A stretch of 64,000 nucleotides of DNA from Cyclobacteriaceae bacterium (lineage in GTDB: Bacteria; Bacteroidota; Bacteroidia; Cytophagales; Cyclobacteriaceae). The notes under the pieces are model-generated. The model was given only the letters and a program-made list of their open reading frames with translations. It had not been told where the DNA came from and did not search any database. Location of the stretch: positions 2,232,001 to 2,296,000 of the forward strand of contig JAHBUD010000001.1 in NCBI GenBank assembly GCA_019638255.1, given 5' to 3'. Positions 48,631 to 57,494 of this stretch are shown one piece after another (the first letter of the stretch is position 1; each line of letters begins with the position of its first letter). A program made the position numbers and the translations under genes.

Positions 48631-49980
48631 ATGAAAAAGTTTTTGACGCTGTTGCTTGCTGCAATTTTTATTTTCGGATGTTCGAAAAAGGAGCCGGTTA
48701 CGTTTGATCCGGGCGAAGTTGACCCTGGCCACTTGCACCGAACAATGAAGAAGATTACCGATATTATTGTTCATGATATTTTTTCTCCTCCTGTGGCCAG
48801 CCGTATTTATGCTTACAGTAGTATTGCTGCATACGAGGCTGCTGTGCCGGGTAATGCAGAATATGTTAGTCTTGCCGGGCAATTAAACGGCTTGACTGAA
48901 ACACCCAAACCAGATACTGCAAAGCAGTACTGTTTTGAACTGGCTTCTGTACATGCGCTCGCCTTAGTGGGTAAGGCCCTTATTTTTTCCGAAGCGGAAA
49001 TGCTCACATTTCATGAACAGACTTTGGCTGAATTTAAAAGCTCAGGGATGCCAAAGGGGATGTATGAAAATTCAGTAGCATATGGAGAAGAAGTTGCAAA
49101 GCACATTCTTGCCTGGTCTGGGTCGGATAATTACAAGCAAACCCGGACCTTTGAAAAGTATACCGTTCCATTGCATGATCCTTCAAAATGGCGACCAACA
49201 CCACCGGCCTATATGGATGGGATAGAGCCCAGTTGGAACAAGATCAGACCGTTTGTGATCGACTCAGCCAATCAATTTGTGCCTGAGCCACCAACACCCT
49301 TCAGCACAGAACCTAAGAGTAAATTCTACCAGGAGGCTATGGAGGTTTTCGAAGCAGTTAAAAGTGCAAATGGTGAGTATGAAGAAATCGCTAATTTTTG
49401 GGATTGTAACCCGTTTAAAATGAATGTACGCGGACATGTTATGTTCGCCACCAAAAAGATTTCTCCCGGAGGACATTGGATAAACATTACAAACCTGAGT
49501 TGCAGAATAGCCAAGAATGACTTTTTTGAAACAGCAGAGGCTTATACAAGGGTGTCGCTTGCATTAGCTGACGGTTTTATTGTTTGTTGGGACGAAAAGT
49601 ATCGCAGCAAGCTGGTGCGCCCCGAAACCTACATCAATCAGTTTATTGATGAAGACTGGCTCCCGTTACTGCAAACACCACCATTTCCTGAACATACCAG
49701 TGGGCATAGTGTAATCTCTGCTGCAGCCTCAGTTATATTGACCGATTTATATGGTGAAGACTTCCATTTTGTGGATTCTACCGAATTGGAGTTTGGGCTG
49801 CCAGCCAGAACATTCACTTCATTTAAGCACGCATCGGATGAGGCTGCCATAAGCAGGCTATATGGTGGTATTCATTACCGTCCGGCTATCGATGAAGGCG
49901 TTAAGCAGGGCGTACAAGTTGGCGAATGGGTTATGATGAACATCCGCACCAGAAGAGAGAACCGACTTGTGAATAATTAA
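48631..49980 (+). CDS. Vanadium-dependent haloperoxidase/PAP2-type lipoprotein
   Basis: A lipobox (IFIFGC) marks an anchored protein. Vanadate/phosphate-site motifs are in order: K-x6-RP (Lys323, Arg330), SGH within PEHTSGHS (His359) and SR-x5-H (Ser408, Arg409, His415). Asp421 lies five residues after the histidine spacing rather than three, as in some bacterial family members. The family includes vanadium haloperoxidases and acid phosphatases that share one active site, so chemistry cannot be assigned. The start, DPGHLHRTMKKITDIIVHDIFSPPVASRIY, is usual for the Bacteroidota branch. It follows the exported GH65 gene by 29 bases and likely ends that operon. Confidence 0.84.
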   Translation: MKKFLTLLLAAIFIFGCSKKEPVTFDPGEVDPGHLHRTMKKITDIIVHDIFSPPVASRIYAYSSIAAYEAAVPGNAEYVSLAGQLNGLTETPKPDTAKQYCFELASVHALALVGKALIFSEAEMLTFHEQTLAEFKSSGMPKGMYENSVAYGEEVAKHILAWSGSDNYKQTRTFEKYTVPLHDPSKWRPTPPAYMDGIEPSWNKIRPFVIDSANQFVPEPPTPFSTEPKSKFYQEAMEVFEAVKSANGEYEEIANFWDCNPFKMNVRGHVMFATKKISPGGHWINITNLSCRIAKNDFFETAEAYTRVSLALADGFIVCWDEKYRSKLVRPETYINQFIDEDWLPLLQTPPFPEHTSGHSVISAAASVILTDLYGEDFHFVDSTELEFGLPARTFTSFKHASDEAAISRLYGGIHYRPAIDEGVKQGVQVGEWVMMNIRTRRENRLVNN

Positions 49981-50230
49981 CTTATTCATCTGAAAATCAG
50001 GATATTATACGTAGCTATTTATACTATCAGTACATAGTTTTTTGGTTGTAAATTAATATTTTAGGAAGCTGATTTTTACCTGAAGGCTTAAGATTTTCGC
50101 GCACGTTTTGGCAAATCATACGCAGGAGCAGATTGCAACAATGTTCAGGTAACAGTTATTGCTGTTTTGTCTTTCATGGTCAGGCTGAAAGAAGGTAGTT
50201 TGATGAATCTAATATCCTAGAAAAGTAGCT

Positions 50231-51418
50231 ATGAAAGGTATCCGGCTCATCCTTGCGGTTAGTATAGTGTGCCTTGTTGCGCTTGAGGTTTTTCGGGTGT
50301 ATTTCATCATGCCTTTTCCGGGCAGCCAGCAAAAGGAGACGATAGCCATTGCCTACTTTCTTCAGCGTTACATGATCGCGTTTCGGATAATCGGTTGGAT
50401 CATTTTGGCGGTATGTCTTGGTTATACCTTTTCGCGGTTGTTGTGGGTTGGCAAAGTTATAGTGGTTGCAGGCCTGTTGCTATACAGTGTGGTGTTTTAT
50501 CTTTTCAACTATAAATTTCTGGCTGATAAAATGTTTTTACAGCCTCAACATCTTATTTTTCATGATCTGGTATCCAATAAAGTTGATCAAGGAAGCTTGA
50601 TACTGGGAATTACCTTTAACGGTGAATCAAAAGCCTACCCAATTGAAATAATCGGGTACCACCATCAGGTACGCGACAGTGTGGGAGGAGAACCTGTTAT
50701 GATAACATATTGTACCGTTTGCCGCACCGGCAGGGTGTTTAGTCCAATAGTTAATGGTAAACTGGATGACTTCCGCTTGGTAGGGATGGATCATTTTAAC
50801 GCCATGTTTGAAGATGCGACTACAAAAAGTTGGTGGCGACAGGTAACGGGCGAGGCGATTGCTGGTCCTTTGGCAGGTCAAACATTGAGTGAGTTTCCAA
50901 CGCACCAAATGTCGTTGCGTTCATGGCTGAGTTTGCACCCCGACTCAAAAGTCATGCAACCTGATAGTCTTTTTCACGAACAATACGAGAAACTTACTGA
51001 CTTTGATAAAGGAACTATTGCCAGCCATCTTGAATATCGTGATACCCTTTCGTGGCGTGATAAATCCTGGGTGGTGGGCGTAAAAATCAATGATCAGTCG
51101 CGCGCATATGATTGGCAGGCATTGGTCGATCAGCGGATCATCCACGACACGTTAAGCAGCATTCCATTACTCATTTACCTGCAGTCTGATTCGGTTTCTT
51201 TTCATGTATGGGAGCGTGATTCTTTGTCTTTCAAATTTGATACGGAAAGTGATAGGCTAAGTGACATAAACACCGGCTCAATATGGAACATGAAAGGTGA
51301 GTGCATATCGGGTGGCCTTGAAGGTAATTCATTAAAGTTAGTACAGTCGTATCAGGAGTTTTGGCATTCATGGCGTACATTTAATAGAAGCACAACCAGA
51401 TATGGACACAAGGATTAA
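50231..51418 (+). CDS. DUF3179 domain membrane protein
   Basis: Three N-terminal membrane helices (about residues 4-25, 38-62 and 68-90) precede a DUF3179 domain. Typical segments are AYPIEIIGYHHQVRDSVGGEPVMITYCTVCRTGRVFSP, which contains a conserved CxVC pair, and GMDHFNAMFEDATTKSWWRQVTGEAIAGPLAGQ. The function of DUF3179 is not established. The cysteine pair might bind a metal or take part in redox chemistry. It starts a new co-directional group 39 bases before the ROK kinase. The 250 bases upstream (49981-50230) show no gene and no clear operator. Confidence 0.85.
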   Translation: MKGIRLILAVSIVCLVALEVFRVYFIMPFPGSQQKETIAIAYFLQRYMIAFRIIGWIILAVCLGYTFSRLLWVGKVIVVAGLLLYSVVFYLFNYKFLADKMFLQPQHLIFHDLVSNKVDQGSLILGITFNGESKAYPIEIIGYHHQVRDSVGGEPVMITYCTVCRTGRVFSPIVNGKLDDFRLVGMDHFNAMFEDATTKSWWRQVTGEAIAGPLAGQTLSEFPTHQMSLRSWLSLHPDSKVMQPDSLFHEQYEKLTDFDKGTIASHLEYRDTLSWRDKSWVVGVKINDQSRAYDWQALVDQRIIHDTLSSIPLLIYLQSDSVSFHVWERDSLSFKFDTESDRLSDINTGSIWNMKGECISGGLEGNSLKLVQSYQEFWHSWRTFNRSTTRYGHKD

Positions 51419-51456
51419 ATTCAATCAATCGGAGTTTTGATTTAGGGGCTAGGTTT

Positions 51457-52389
51457 ATGGCAGACAAAAGAAATGAACTTTGGGGTATCGATTTAGGCGG
51501 TACAAAAGTAGAGGGGATAATACTCAAATCACCGGTTAATACAGATTCAATTTTTCGTGATCGGGTCCCTACAGAAGCACAACAAGGCTATGAGCATGTG
51601 CTTTACCAAATCAAAAAACTGGTGGATATGATGGAATCCAAAGCAGGTTACCGCCCTGATAAAATAGGTATCGGAACCCCGGGTACTATGGATCCACACA
51701 CTGGCTTGTTTAAGAACAGCAATTCAACCGTATTAAATTTTAAACCGCTACGGCAAGACCTGGAGAATTTACTGGGCATGCAGGTTCTCACCGCCAACGA
51801 TGCTAATTGCTTTGCCTTGGCTGAAACACGGTTGGGTGTTGTGAAAGAAAAATTTCCACAAGCAGAGGTTGTCTTTGGCGTTATCATGGGTACCGGCTGT
51901 GGCGGAGGTATTGTTGTGAATAATAAAGTCATAAATGGTCTACAAGGCATTGCAGGGGAGTGGGGACATAATTTTCTGGATGAATCAGGAGGCAACTGTT
52001 ATTGTGGTAAGGTAGGGTGTGTGGAAAATATTATTGCCGGACCTGCATTGGAGCGATATTATAATGAACAAAGCGGCCAGCCGCTTAAGTTAAAGGAGAT
52101 ATATGCCCGTGCGCAGGAGAAGTCTGATCCGGTAGCCGTGAAGACCATTTACCGTCTTCACGAAATGTTTGGCAAGGCTCTTAGCGTAGTAATCAATATT
52201 CTTGATCCGGATGTGATCGTTATCGGTGGAGGTGTAGGCAATATTCCCTCGCTTTATACGGAAGGAATTAGCTACCTTAAACAACATGTTTTTAACGACC
52301 GCCTGGACACACCTGTAGTAAAGCCTCTATTGGGTGATAGTTCCGGTGTATTTGGAGCAGCTTTTCTTACTGAAAATTTAAAACCATGA
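51457..52389 (+). CDS. ROK-family sugar kinase
   Basis: The N-terminal phosphate-binding segment WGIDLGGTKVEGI, the aspartate in TANDANCFALAE (catalytic base), and VIMGTGCGGGIVVNNKVINGLQGIAGEWGHN are ROK hallmarks. CYCGKVGCVE is the zinc-binding CxCGxxGCxE motif. The C-terminal DVIVIGGGVGN is also typical. ROK kinases phosphorylate hexoses such as glucose, fructose, allose or N-acetylmannosamine. The specificity here is open; a glucose or 3-keto-sugar product would fit the neighbours. It overlaps the PfkB kinase by four bases (ATGA), so the pair is probably co-translated. Confidence 0.92.
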   Translation: MADKRNELWGIDLGGTKVEGIILKSPVNTDSIFRDRVPTEAQQGYEHVLYQIKKLVDMMESKAGYRPDKIGIGTPGTMDPHTGLFKNSNSTVLNFKPLRQDLENLLGMQVLTANDANCFALAETRLGVVKEKFPQAEVVFGVIMGTGCGGGIVVNNKVINGLQGIAGEWGHNFLDESGGNCYCGKVGCVENIIAGPALERYYNEQSGQPLKLKEIYARAQEKSDPVAVKTIYRLHEMFGKALSVVINILDPDVIVIGGGVGNIPSLYTEGISYLKQHVFNDRLDTPVVKPLLGDSSGVFGAAFLTENLKP

Positions 52390-53369
52390 AGCGAATTGCA
52401 GTTCTTGGCCCGATACCACGCGATCATATTGTAACGCATAATGGCGATCTTATTCAGAAGTGGGGTTGTATCACGCATCCCATTATTGCTTTGTCAATAA
52501 TGGATGGTGAGAAACTCGAAATTTTTCCGGTAGCACACGTACGGAAAGTTGACCTGGATAATGTGAAGGAAGTTTTTTCAGGTTACAAAGGCATCAACAC
52601 AAAGTGTATAACTACCAAAAATGATCAGGGGGACATCATTAGCCTGAAATTCCTCGACATGAATAATCGTGTTGAGCGTCAAACTGGCTTTATGGATCCT
52701 ATTTTACCAGAAGATGTAAAGAGTATTTTGGATTGCGATGCATTTGTTTTTGTTCCGATCAGCGATTATGAAGTTTCATTAGATACGCTGAAGTTTATCA
52801 AAAGTAAAAGCAAGGGCACAATAATTTTCGATGCGCACGGTCCAACCACAGCCTGTCTTTTTAATGGCGAACGTCAGCGTAAATTCTGGATCGATCGCGA
52901 TCAATGGCTGCCGTATATCGATGTGCTGAAGATGAACCTTGAAGAAGCACATGCTTCATGGTTTAAAAAGGAATATGAGACTAGTGACTACACAGACACT
53001 TCCCATCTGGACAGGATAGAGTTATTGAAGTTTGCTACACATTGCCTCAATGGTGGTGTTCGTTGCGTGTATATCACAGCCGACTCCACCGGATGCCTCA
53101 CGTATTACAAGGAAAAGGGTAAAGTGATTGAGCATATGGTTCCAGCTGTAAAAGTAAATGAAGTAATCGACACCACTGGCTGTGGTGATTCGTTTGCCGG
53201 AGGTGTGGGTTATGGTTTAATGGAAGATTCCACCGGTTACATCAAAGCTGCTCAATACGGAAACACACTAGGAGCCTTACGAACGCAAGGGAAAACATTT
53301 AATGTGTTTAAGCCTTTGAAGGATGTAAAAGAAATAATTGAAAGGACTTACAGCCAGGTTAAAGATTGA
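52386..53369 (+). CDS. PfkB-family carbohydrate kinase
   Basis: The C-terminal PfkB signature DTTGCGDSFAGGVGYGLM contains the catalytic aspartate and anion hole. The earlier segments FVFVPISDYEVSLDTLKFIK and DVLKMNLEEAHASWF fit the ribokinase fold. The N-terminus MKRIAVLGPIPRDHIVTHNG lacks the classical GG motif of ribokinase, so substrate prediction is unsafe. It overlaps the preceding ROK kinase gene. Two different sugar kinases made from one transcript suggest a route where two sugars or two steps need phosphorylation. Confidence 0.88.
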   Translation: MKRIAVLGPIPRDHIVTHNGDLIQKWGCITHPIIALSIMDGEKLEIFPVAHVRKVDLDNVKEVFSGYKGINTKCITTKNDQGDIISLKFLDMNNRVERQTGFMDPILPEDVKSILDCDAFVFVPISDYEVSLDTLKFIKSKSKGTIIFDAHGPTTACLFNGERQRKFWIDRDQWLPYIDVLKMNLEEAHASWFKKEYETSDYTDTSHLDRIELLKFATHCLNGGVRCVYITADSTGCLTYYKEKGKVIEHMVPAVKVNEVIDTTGCGDSFAGGVGYGLMEDSTGYIKAAQYGNTLGALRTQGKTFNVFKPLKDVKEIIERTYSQVKD

Positions 53370-53461
53370 TTCTTATGTATTAATCCGTATGCTTGGTTAC
53401 AGTAAGATCGCGGGTTAAGCCTGCGATGATATTATGGATTTATCAAGTATTTTGATTTACA

Positions 53462-54742
53462 TCAGGATTTCAGTTCTGATTTCTTCTCCCAGAAGGTAAG
53501 GAAAAACAATATAGCAACACCAAGTGCAAGCGCTGAGGGCATAATCCAGAATGTAAAGGCACCATCAAGCCAACCGGTAATGGAAGATCCATCGAGATTA
53601 ATATTATCGCCCCACCAGCCGAGTATGTAATTGCCGATTAGCATACCGGCTCCATAGGTCAACAACGCGAATAGTCCTTGCGCACTGGCACGAATATCCT
53701 TGGGAGCTTTACGATCAACGTACAGCTGACCAGTAACAAAGAAGAAGTCGTAGCAGATGCCATGCAGCGCGATACCAACAATGAGCAGTGCAGAGGATTC
53801 GGGGAAGCTTGCAAATAAAAAGTAGCGGGTGGTCCAGGCGAGCATGCCCACAACCAGCATCCATTTAATTCCCAATCGCAACAAGAAAAATGGAACCAGT
53901 AACATAAAAAGAACTTCACTCAATTGCCCGATGGTCATAAAGGAAGCAGACTTCTCTCCAAAAGCCATAGCTGAAATAAAATCGTTTGTACGGGCGTAAT
54001 AGAATGCGAGCGGAATACAAATCAGAAAGCTACATAATGCGAAAATGCCGAAGTTGCGTTCGCCCATCAACTTAATGGCATCTAAACCAAGGGCTTTTCT
54101 GAAACTAAAAGCCTGGCCTTTTGCTTGTGGAGGAGCCGCAGGCAAGGTGAAGCTGTATATTGCATAAATGATTGACATGATCGAACACATCTTTAATGGA
54201 ATGTTGCTGGCTTGTGCATTTTCAACACCCGTAAGCATTTTGATTAGCGGAATATCAACCCAACCCAAAACAGTTTGAGCCACAACCAATCCGGCAACGA
54301 TCCAGCCAATAGTTCCCCAAACCCGGATGGCCGGGAATTGTTTGTCTGGATTTTCGATGTTGGCAAAAGCTATTGCATTTACCAAGGCAAGCGTGGGCAT
54401 AAACAACATAAAGTAGGCAAACATTACCCAAATGAATGTTCCCGGATCGGTAATTGACGCTGCATACCACAAAAGAGCACCACCAACCAAGTGACAAAAA
54501 GCGTTTACTTTTTCAGCATTTACATACCGGTCTGCAATAAGCCCTACAAAGAGTGGGGCTAAAAGCCCTGCCCAGTTGTGTGTCGCGTATGCGCTACCAA
54601 TAATGGAGTTTATTCCTTCGGTTCCTTTAAAGGCCTCCAGCAGGTAGCTGCCCATAGTGACAAAGAAACCGCCCCAGATGAAGAACTGGAAGAACATCAT
54701 TATGCTTAAGCGAAGGTTGAGATTTGCGTGTGTAGTGGCCAT
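53462..54742 (-). CDS. NupG-like (nucleoside:proton symporter family) MFS transporter
   Basis: This 426-aa membrane protein has about twelve helices. Segments LRLSIMMFFQFFIWGGFFVTMGSYL, AGLLAPLFVGLIADRYVNAEKVNAF and FPAIRVWGTIGWIVAGLVV match the NupG/XapB nucleoside-proton symporter branch of the MFS. In Bacteroidota, members of this branch are often found with sugar or polyol catabolic genes, so the cargo may be an oxidised sugar rather than a nucleoside. It diverges from the Gfo/Idh/MocA gene. A perfect operator palindrome at 54809-54822 sits in the shared promoter region. Confidence 0.87.
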   Translation of the reverse strand: MATTHANLNLRLSIMMFFQFFIWGGFFVTMGSYLLEAFKGTEGINSIIGSAYATHNWAGLLAPLFVGLIADRYVNAEKVNAFCHLVGGALLWYAASITDPGTFIWVMFAYFMLFMPTLALVNAIAFANIENPDKQFPAIRVWGTIGWIVAGLVVAQTVLGWVDIPLIKMLTGVENAQASNIPLKMCSIMSIIYAIYSFTLPAAPPQAKGQAFSFRKALGLDAIKLMGERNFGIFALCSFLICIPLAFYYARTNDFISAMAFGEKSASFMTIGQLSEVLFMLLVPFFLLRLGIKWMLVVGMLAWTTRYFLFASFPESSALLIVGIALHGICYDFFFVTGQLYVDRKAPKDIRASAQGLFALLTYGAGMLIGNYILGWWGDNINLDGSSITGWLDGAFTFWIMPSALALGVAILFFLTFWEKKSELKS

Positions 54743-54808
54743 GGTTAGGTTTAGATTGATCGTCTAAAATTGCACGAATAAATCGATTGCGCAAGTACTT
54801 AAACAAAT

Positions 54809-54822
54809 TGCAAACGTTTGCA
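54809..54822. promoter_or_regulatory. Candidate LacI-family operator between NupG-like MFS and Gfo/Idh/MocA genes
   Basis: TGCAAACGTTTGCA is a perfect 14-bp palindrome, identical to the copy at 61254-61267. It lies 67 bases upstream of the MFS start and 68 bases upstream of the oxidoreductase start. A weaker half-match (AATCGATTGCG) occurs about 30 bases away on the MFS side. Confidence 0.75.
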
Positions 54823-54889
54823 TAAAATCTACTCATTGGTTTTACTTCTTTTCGATATATTGCTCATCAACACTGAACCAACTTTTATC

Positions 54890-56047
54890 GTGAATAGAAA
54901 ATTACGCATGGGCATGGTAGGCGGGGGGAAGGATGCCTTTATTGGATCCATCCACCGGATTGCCGCCAATATGGACGGTTTAATCGAAATTGTAGCGGGA
55001 GCCTTGAGTGTCGCTCCCGAATCGGCAAAAGAAAGCGGCCGAATGATTTTTCTGGAGGATGACCGAACCTACCTGAGTTATGAAGAAATGCTGGAGAAGG
55101 AAGCTAAGCTTCCTGCCGATAAGCGTTTGGATTTTGTCACTATTGTGACACCGAATTTTGCTCATTTTGCCCCAGCCATGATGGCTCTTGATAAGGGTTT
55201 TCATGTTGTCATTGAAAAGCCTATTACGCTTACCCTGGATGAGGCGCGTCAACTAAAAAAGAAAGTTGAAGAAACCGGATTGATACTTTGCCTGACGCAT
55301 ACCTATTCTGGTTATCCGATGGTGCGGCAAGCACGGGCCATGGTTCGCGAAGGCGTGTTTGGAAAAATCCGCAAGATTATGGTAGAGTATCCGCAAGGAT
55401 GGCTCAGCAAAATGAGTGAACGGGAAGGCAATGCCCAAGCGGCCTGGCGTACTGATCCAAAACGTTCGGGTAAAGCCGGTGCTATGGGCGATATAGGAAC
55501 ACACGCTGCTCACCTGGCTGAATTTATTTCCGGATTAAAGATTACACATCTCTGTGCCGACCTGAACATCGTTGTTCCCGGCAGGGCTTTGGATGATGAT
55601 GGAAATGTGTTGTTGAAGTTTGACAATGGTGCAGCAGGCGTTTTGGTAGCTACACAAATAGCGGCAGGCGAAGAGAATGCCTTGCGCATTCGTGTTTATG
55701 GTGAGCATGGTGGATTAGAGTGGGCGCAAATGGATCCGAATACATTACTGGTAAAGTGGCTCGACAAACCAACGCAAATTTTAAAAGCAGGTACCAATGG
55801 CTTTATCAATGCTGAAGCCGCCTTCAATACGCGAACGCCCGGAGGGCACCCCGAAGGATACCTCGAAGCATTCGCCAACCTGTACCGCAATTTTGCATTA
55901 ACATTATCGGCACGACTGGATGGAACACAACCTTCGCCACTGCTCGATTTCCCTTCCGTTGACGATGGTATACGCGGAATGGCTTTCATTGAAAATGTGG
56001 TGAAGAGTGGCAGCAGTCAAGAAAAATGGACACCCTTTGAAGTTTAA
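54890..56047 (+). CDS. Gfo/Idh/MocA-family sugar oxidoreductase
   Basis: The Rossmann motif MGMVGGGKDAFIGSIHRIA opens the protein. VIEKPITLTLDEA is the EKP motif with the catalytic lysine, and GDIGTHAAHLAEF holds the second conserved H/D pair. The GTG at 54890 (VNRKLRMG) is the best start: a TTG at 54818 would overlap the operator palindrome and add an unlikely hydrophobic tail. These enzymes use NAD(P)(H) to oxidise or reduce hydroxyl/keto groups of sugars. It is followed 6 bases later by a TIM-barrel sugar isomerase. Interconversion of a 3-keto sugar and its alcohol is a reasonable guess from context. Confidence 0.9.
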   Translation: MNRKLRMGMVGGGKDAFIGSIHRIAANMDGLIEIVAGALSVAPESAKESGRMIFLEDDRTYLSYEEMLEKEAKLPADKRLDFVTIVTPNFAHFAPAMMALDKGFHVVIEKPITLTLDEARQLKKKVEETGLILCLTHTYSGYPMVRQARAMVREGVFGKIRKIMVEYPQGWLSKMSEREGNAQAAWRTDPKRSGKAGAMGDIGTHAAHLAEFISGLKITHLCADLNIVVPGRALDDDGNVLLKFDNGAAGVLVATQIAAGEENALRIRVYGEHGGLEWAQMDPNTLLVKWLDKPTQILKAGTNGFINAEAAFNTRTPGGHPEGYLEAFANLYRNFALTLSARLDGTQPSPLLDFPSVDDGIRGMAFIENVVKSGSSQEKWTPFEV

Positions 56048-56053
56048 GCAACG

Positions 56054-57106
56054 ATGAAGACAATAAAAGGACCAGCAATATTTTTAGCGCAATTCATGGG
56101 CAATGAACCACCGTTTGACGATATGAAATCAATATGCAAGTGGGCAGCATCGTTAGGCTATGTTGGCGTTCAGATTCCTACCTGGGATGAACGTTGCATC
56201 AATTTAAAGCAGGTGGCTGAAAGTAAAACATTTGCGGATGAGTATCGGGGAATGATTGAAGATTGTGGTGTTCAGATTACTGAGTTAAGCACGCACCTGC
56301 AGGGCCAGTTGGTAGCGGTACATCCTGCTTACGACATCATGTTCGATGGATTTGCGCCAAAGAATGTTAAGGGAAACAATAAAGCCCGTACAGCGTGGGC
56401 AGTTGATCAATTAAAATTAGCGGCAAAGGCAAGCAAAAACCTTGGCCTGAAAGCTCATGCAACATTTTCAGGAGCATTGCTGTGGCATACGGTATACCCT
56501 TGGCCACAACGTCCTGCAGGCTTGGTAGATGCCGGTTTCAAGGAGCTCGCAAAACGCTGGCTCCCGATTTTAAATACCTTTGATAAAACAGGCGTAGATG
56601 TATGCTATGAAATCCACCCGGGCGAGGATCTCCATGATGGAATTACCTTCGAGCGGTTTCTGAAAGAAACAGGAAATCATCCGCGTGCGAATATTTTATA
56701 TGATCCGAGTCACTTTGTATTGCAACAACTCGACTACCTACAGTACATCGATTTTTATCATCCATACATTAAGATGTTTCATGTTAAGGATGCTGAATTT
56801 AATCCTACCGGTAAAAGCGGGGTTTATGGAGGGTTCCAGGATTGGGTAAACCGTCCAGGACGTTTTCGTTCGTTAGGTGACGGACAGGTGGATTTTAAAA
56901 GTATATTCTCCAAGCTGGCTCAATACAATTATGATGGCTGGGCCGTGTTGGAGTGGGAGTGCTGTATCAAACATCCAGAGCAAGGTGCACAGGAGGGTGC
57001 AGGCTTTATACGCGATCATATTATTCGCGTAACGGATAAAACGTTTGATGATTTTGCTTCGGCAGGAACGGATGTTAAATTGAATAAAAAAATATTGGGT
57101 ATATGA
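56054..57106 (+). CDS. Sugar phosphate isomerase/epimerase (xylose isomerase-like TIM barrel)
   Basis: This 350-aa TIM barrel of the AP-endonuclease-2 family has likely metal ligands in CYEIHPGED, LYDPSHF, KMFHVKD and LEWECC. The conserved opening is KGPAIFLAQFMG with the Gfo-type neighbour upstream. Family members isomerise, epimerise or (as recently described) cleave keto-sugars with a divalent metal. No signal peptide, so cytosolic. It overlaps the cytochrome c start by four bases (ATGA). In this context a step after sugar oxidation is likely; the substrate is not known. Confidence 0.88.
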   Translation: MKTIKGPAIFLAQFMGNEPPFDDMKSICKWAASLGYVGVQIPTWDERCINLKQVAESKTFADEYRGMIEDCGVQITELSTHLQGQLVAVHPAYDIMFDGFAPKNVKGNNKARTAWAVDQLKLAAKASKNLGLKAHATFSGALLWHTVYPWPQRPAGLVDAGFKELAKRWLPILNTFDKTGVDVCYEIHPGEDLHDGITFERFLKETGNHPRANILYDPSHFVLQQLDYLQYIDFYHPYIKMFHVKDAEFNPTGKSGVYGGFQDWVNRPGRFRSLGDGQVDFKSIFSKLAQYNYDGWAVLEWECCIKHPEQGAQEGAGFIRDHIIRVTDKTFDDFASAGTDVKLNKKILGI

Positions 57107-57489
57107 AAAATAAATTTTTTGCAACAGCACTTTTGGTTTCGTTTTTAATTTCCTGTGGCGGAAATAAATCAGTTGATCAAAATCAGGATGAGCCTGTTCA
57201 ACTATCTGCCAGTCAATTGGCTGCCATTGGCAAGTTACTGGTTGATGATTCAGATTGTAAAACCTGTCACCATTCTACCAATAAAATAATTGGCCCGGCA
57301 CATAAAGATGTGGCAGAGAAGTATGAGTTTAACGATGAGAACATTAAATACCTGGCTAAACGCATCATTGAAGGTGGTAGTGGTGTTTGGGGCGAGGTTC
57401 CCATGAACGGTCATCCTGATTTATCGCAGGAGGATGCAGAGAAAATGGCTATTTACGTGCTCTCATTGGATGGTGAAGAAAGGAAATAG
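57103..57489 (+). CDS. Cytochrome c lipoprotein, single haem
   Basis: A lipobox (VSFLISC) is followed by one haem-binding CKTCH motif near residue 55. A later methionine (EVPMNGHPDLS) is a likely axial ligand, as in class I cytochrome c. It is 128 aa and should be lipid-anchored in the periplasm. Its ATG overlaps the upstream isomerase stop. Together with the GMC flavoprotein and its small subunit encoded at 58.9-61.1 kb, it could form the electron-accepting part of a periplasmic sugar dehydrogenase, as in characterised three-part glycoside 3-dehydrogenases. Confidence 0.9.
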   Translation: MKNKFFATALLVSFLISCGGNKSVDQNQDEPVQLSASQLAAIGKLLVDDSDCKTCHHSTNKIIGPAHKDVAEKYEFNDENIKYLAKRIIEGGSGVWGEVPMNGHPDLSQEDAEKMAIYVLSLDGEERK

Positions 57490-57494
57490 TACCA

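Noticed and set aside
49981..50230. Possible RNA gene or operator upstream of the DUF3179 gene
   Set aside because: No stable long structure and only a poor ACGTTT match; nothing supportable.
53406..53428. Hairpin ATCGCGGG...CCTGCGAT between PfkB and the NupG-like MFS genes
   Set aside because: The stem is short with a mismatch and there is no T-run; too weak to call a terminator.
54818..54889. Possible N-terminal extension of the Gfo/Idh/MocA protein from TTG 54818
   Set aside because: It would overlap the operator palindrome and place a hydrophobic tail before a cytosolic Rossmann fold; the GTG at 54890 matches the family start.
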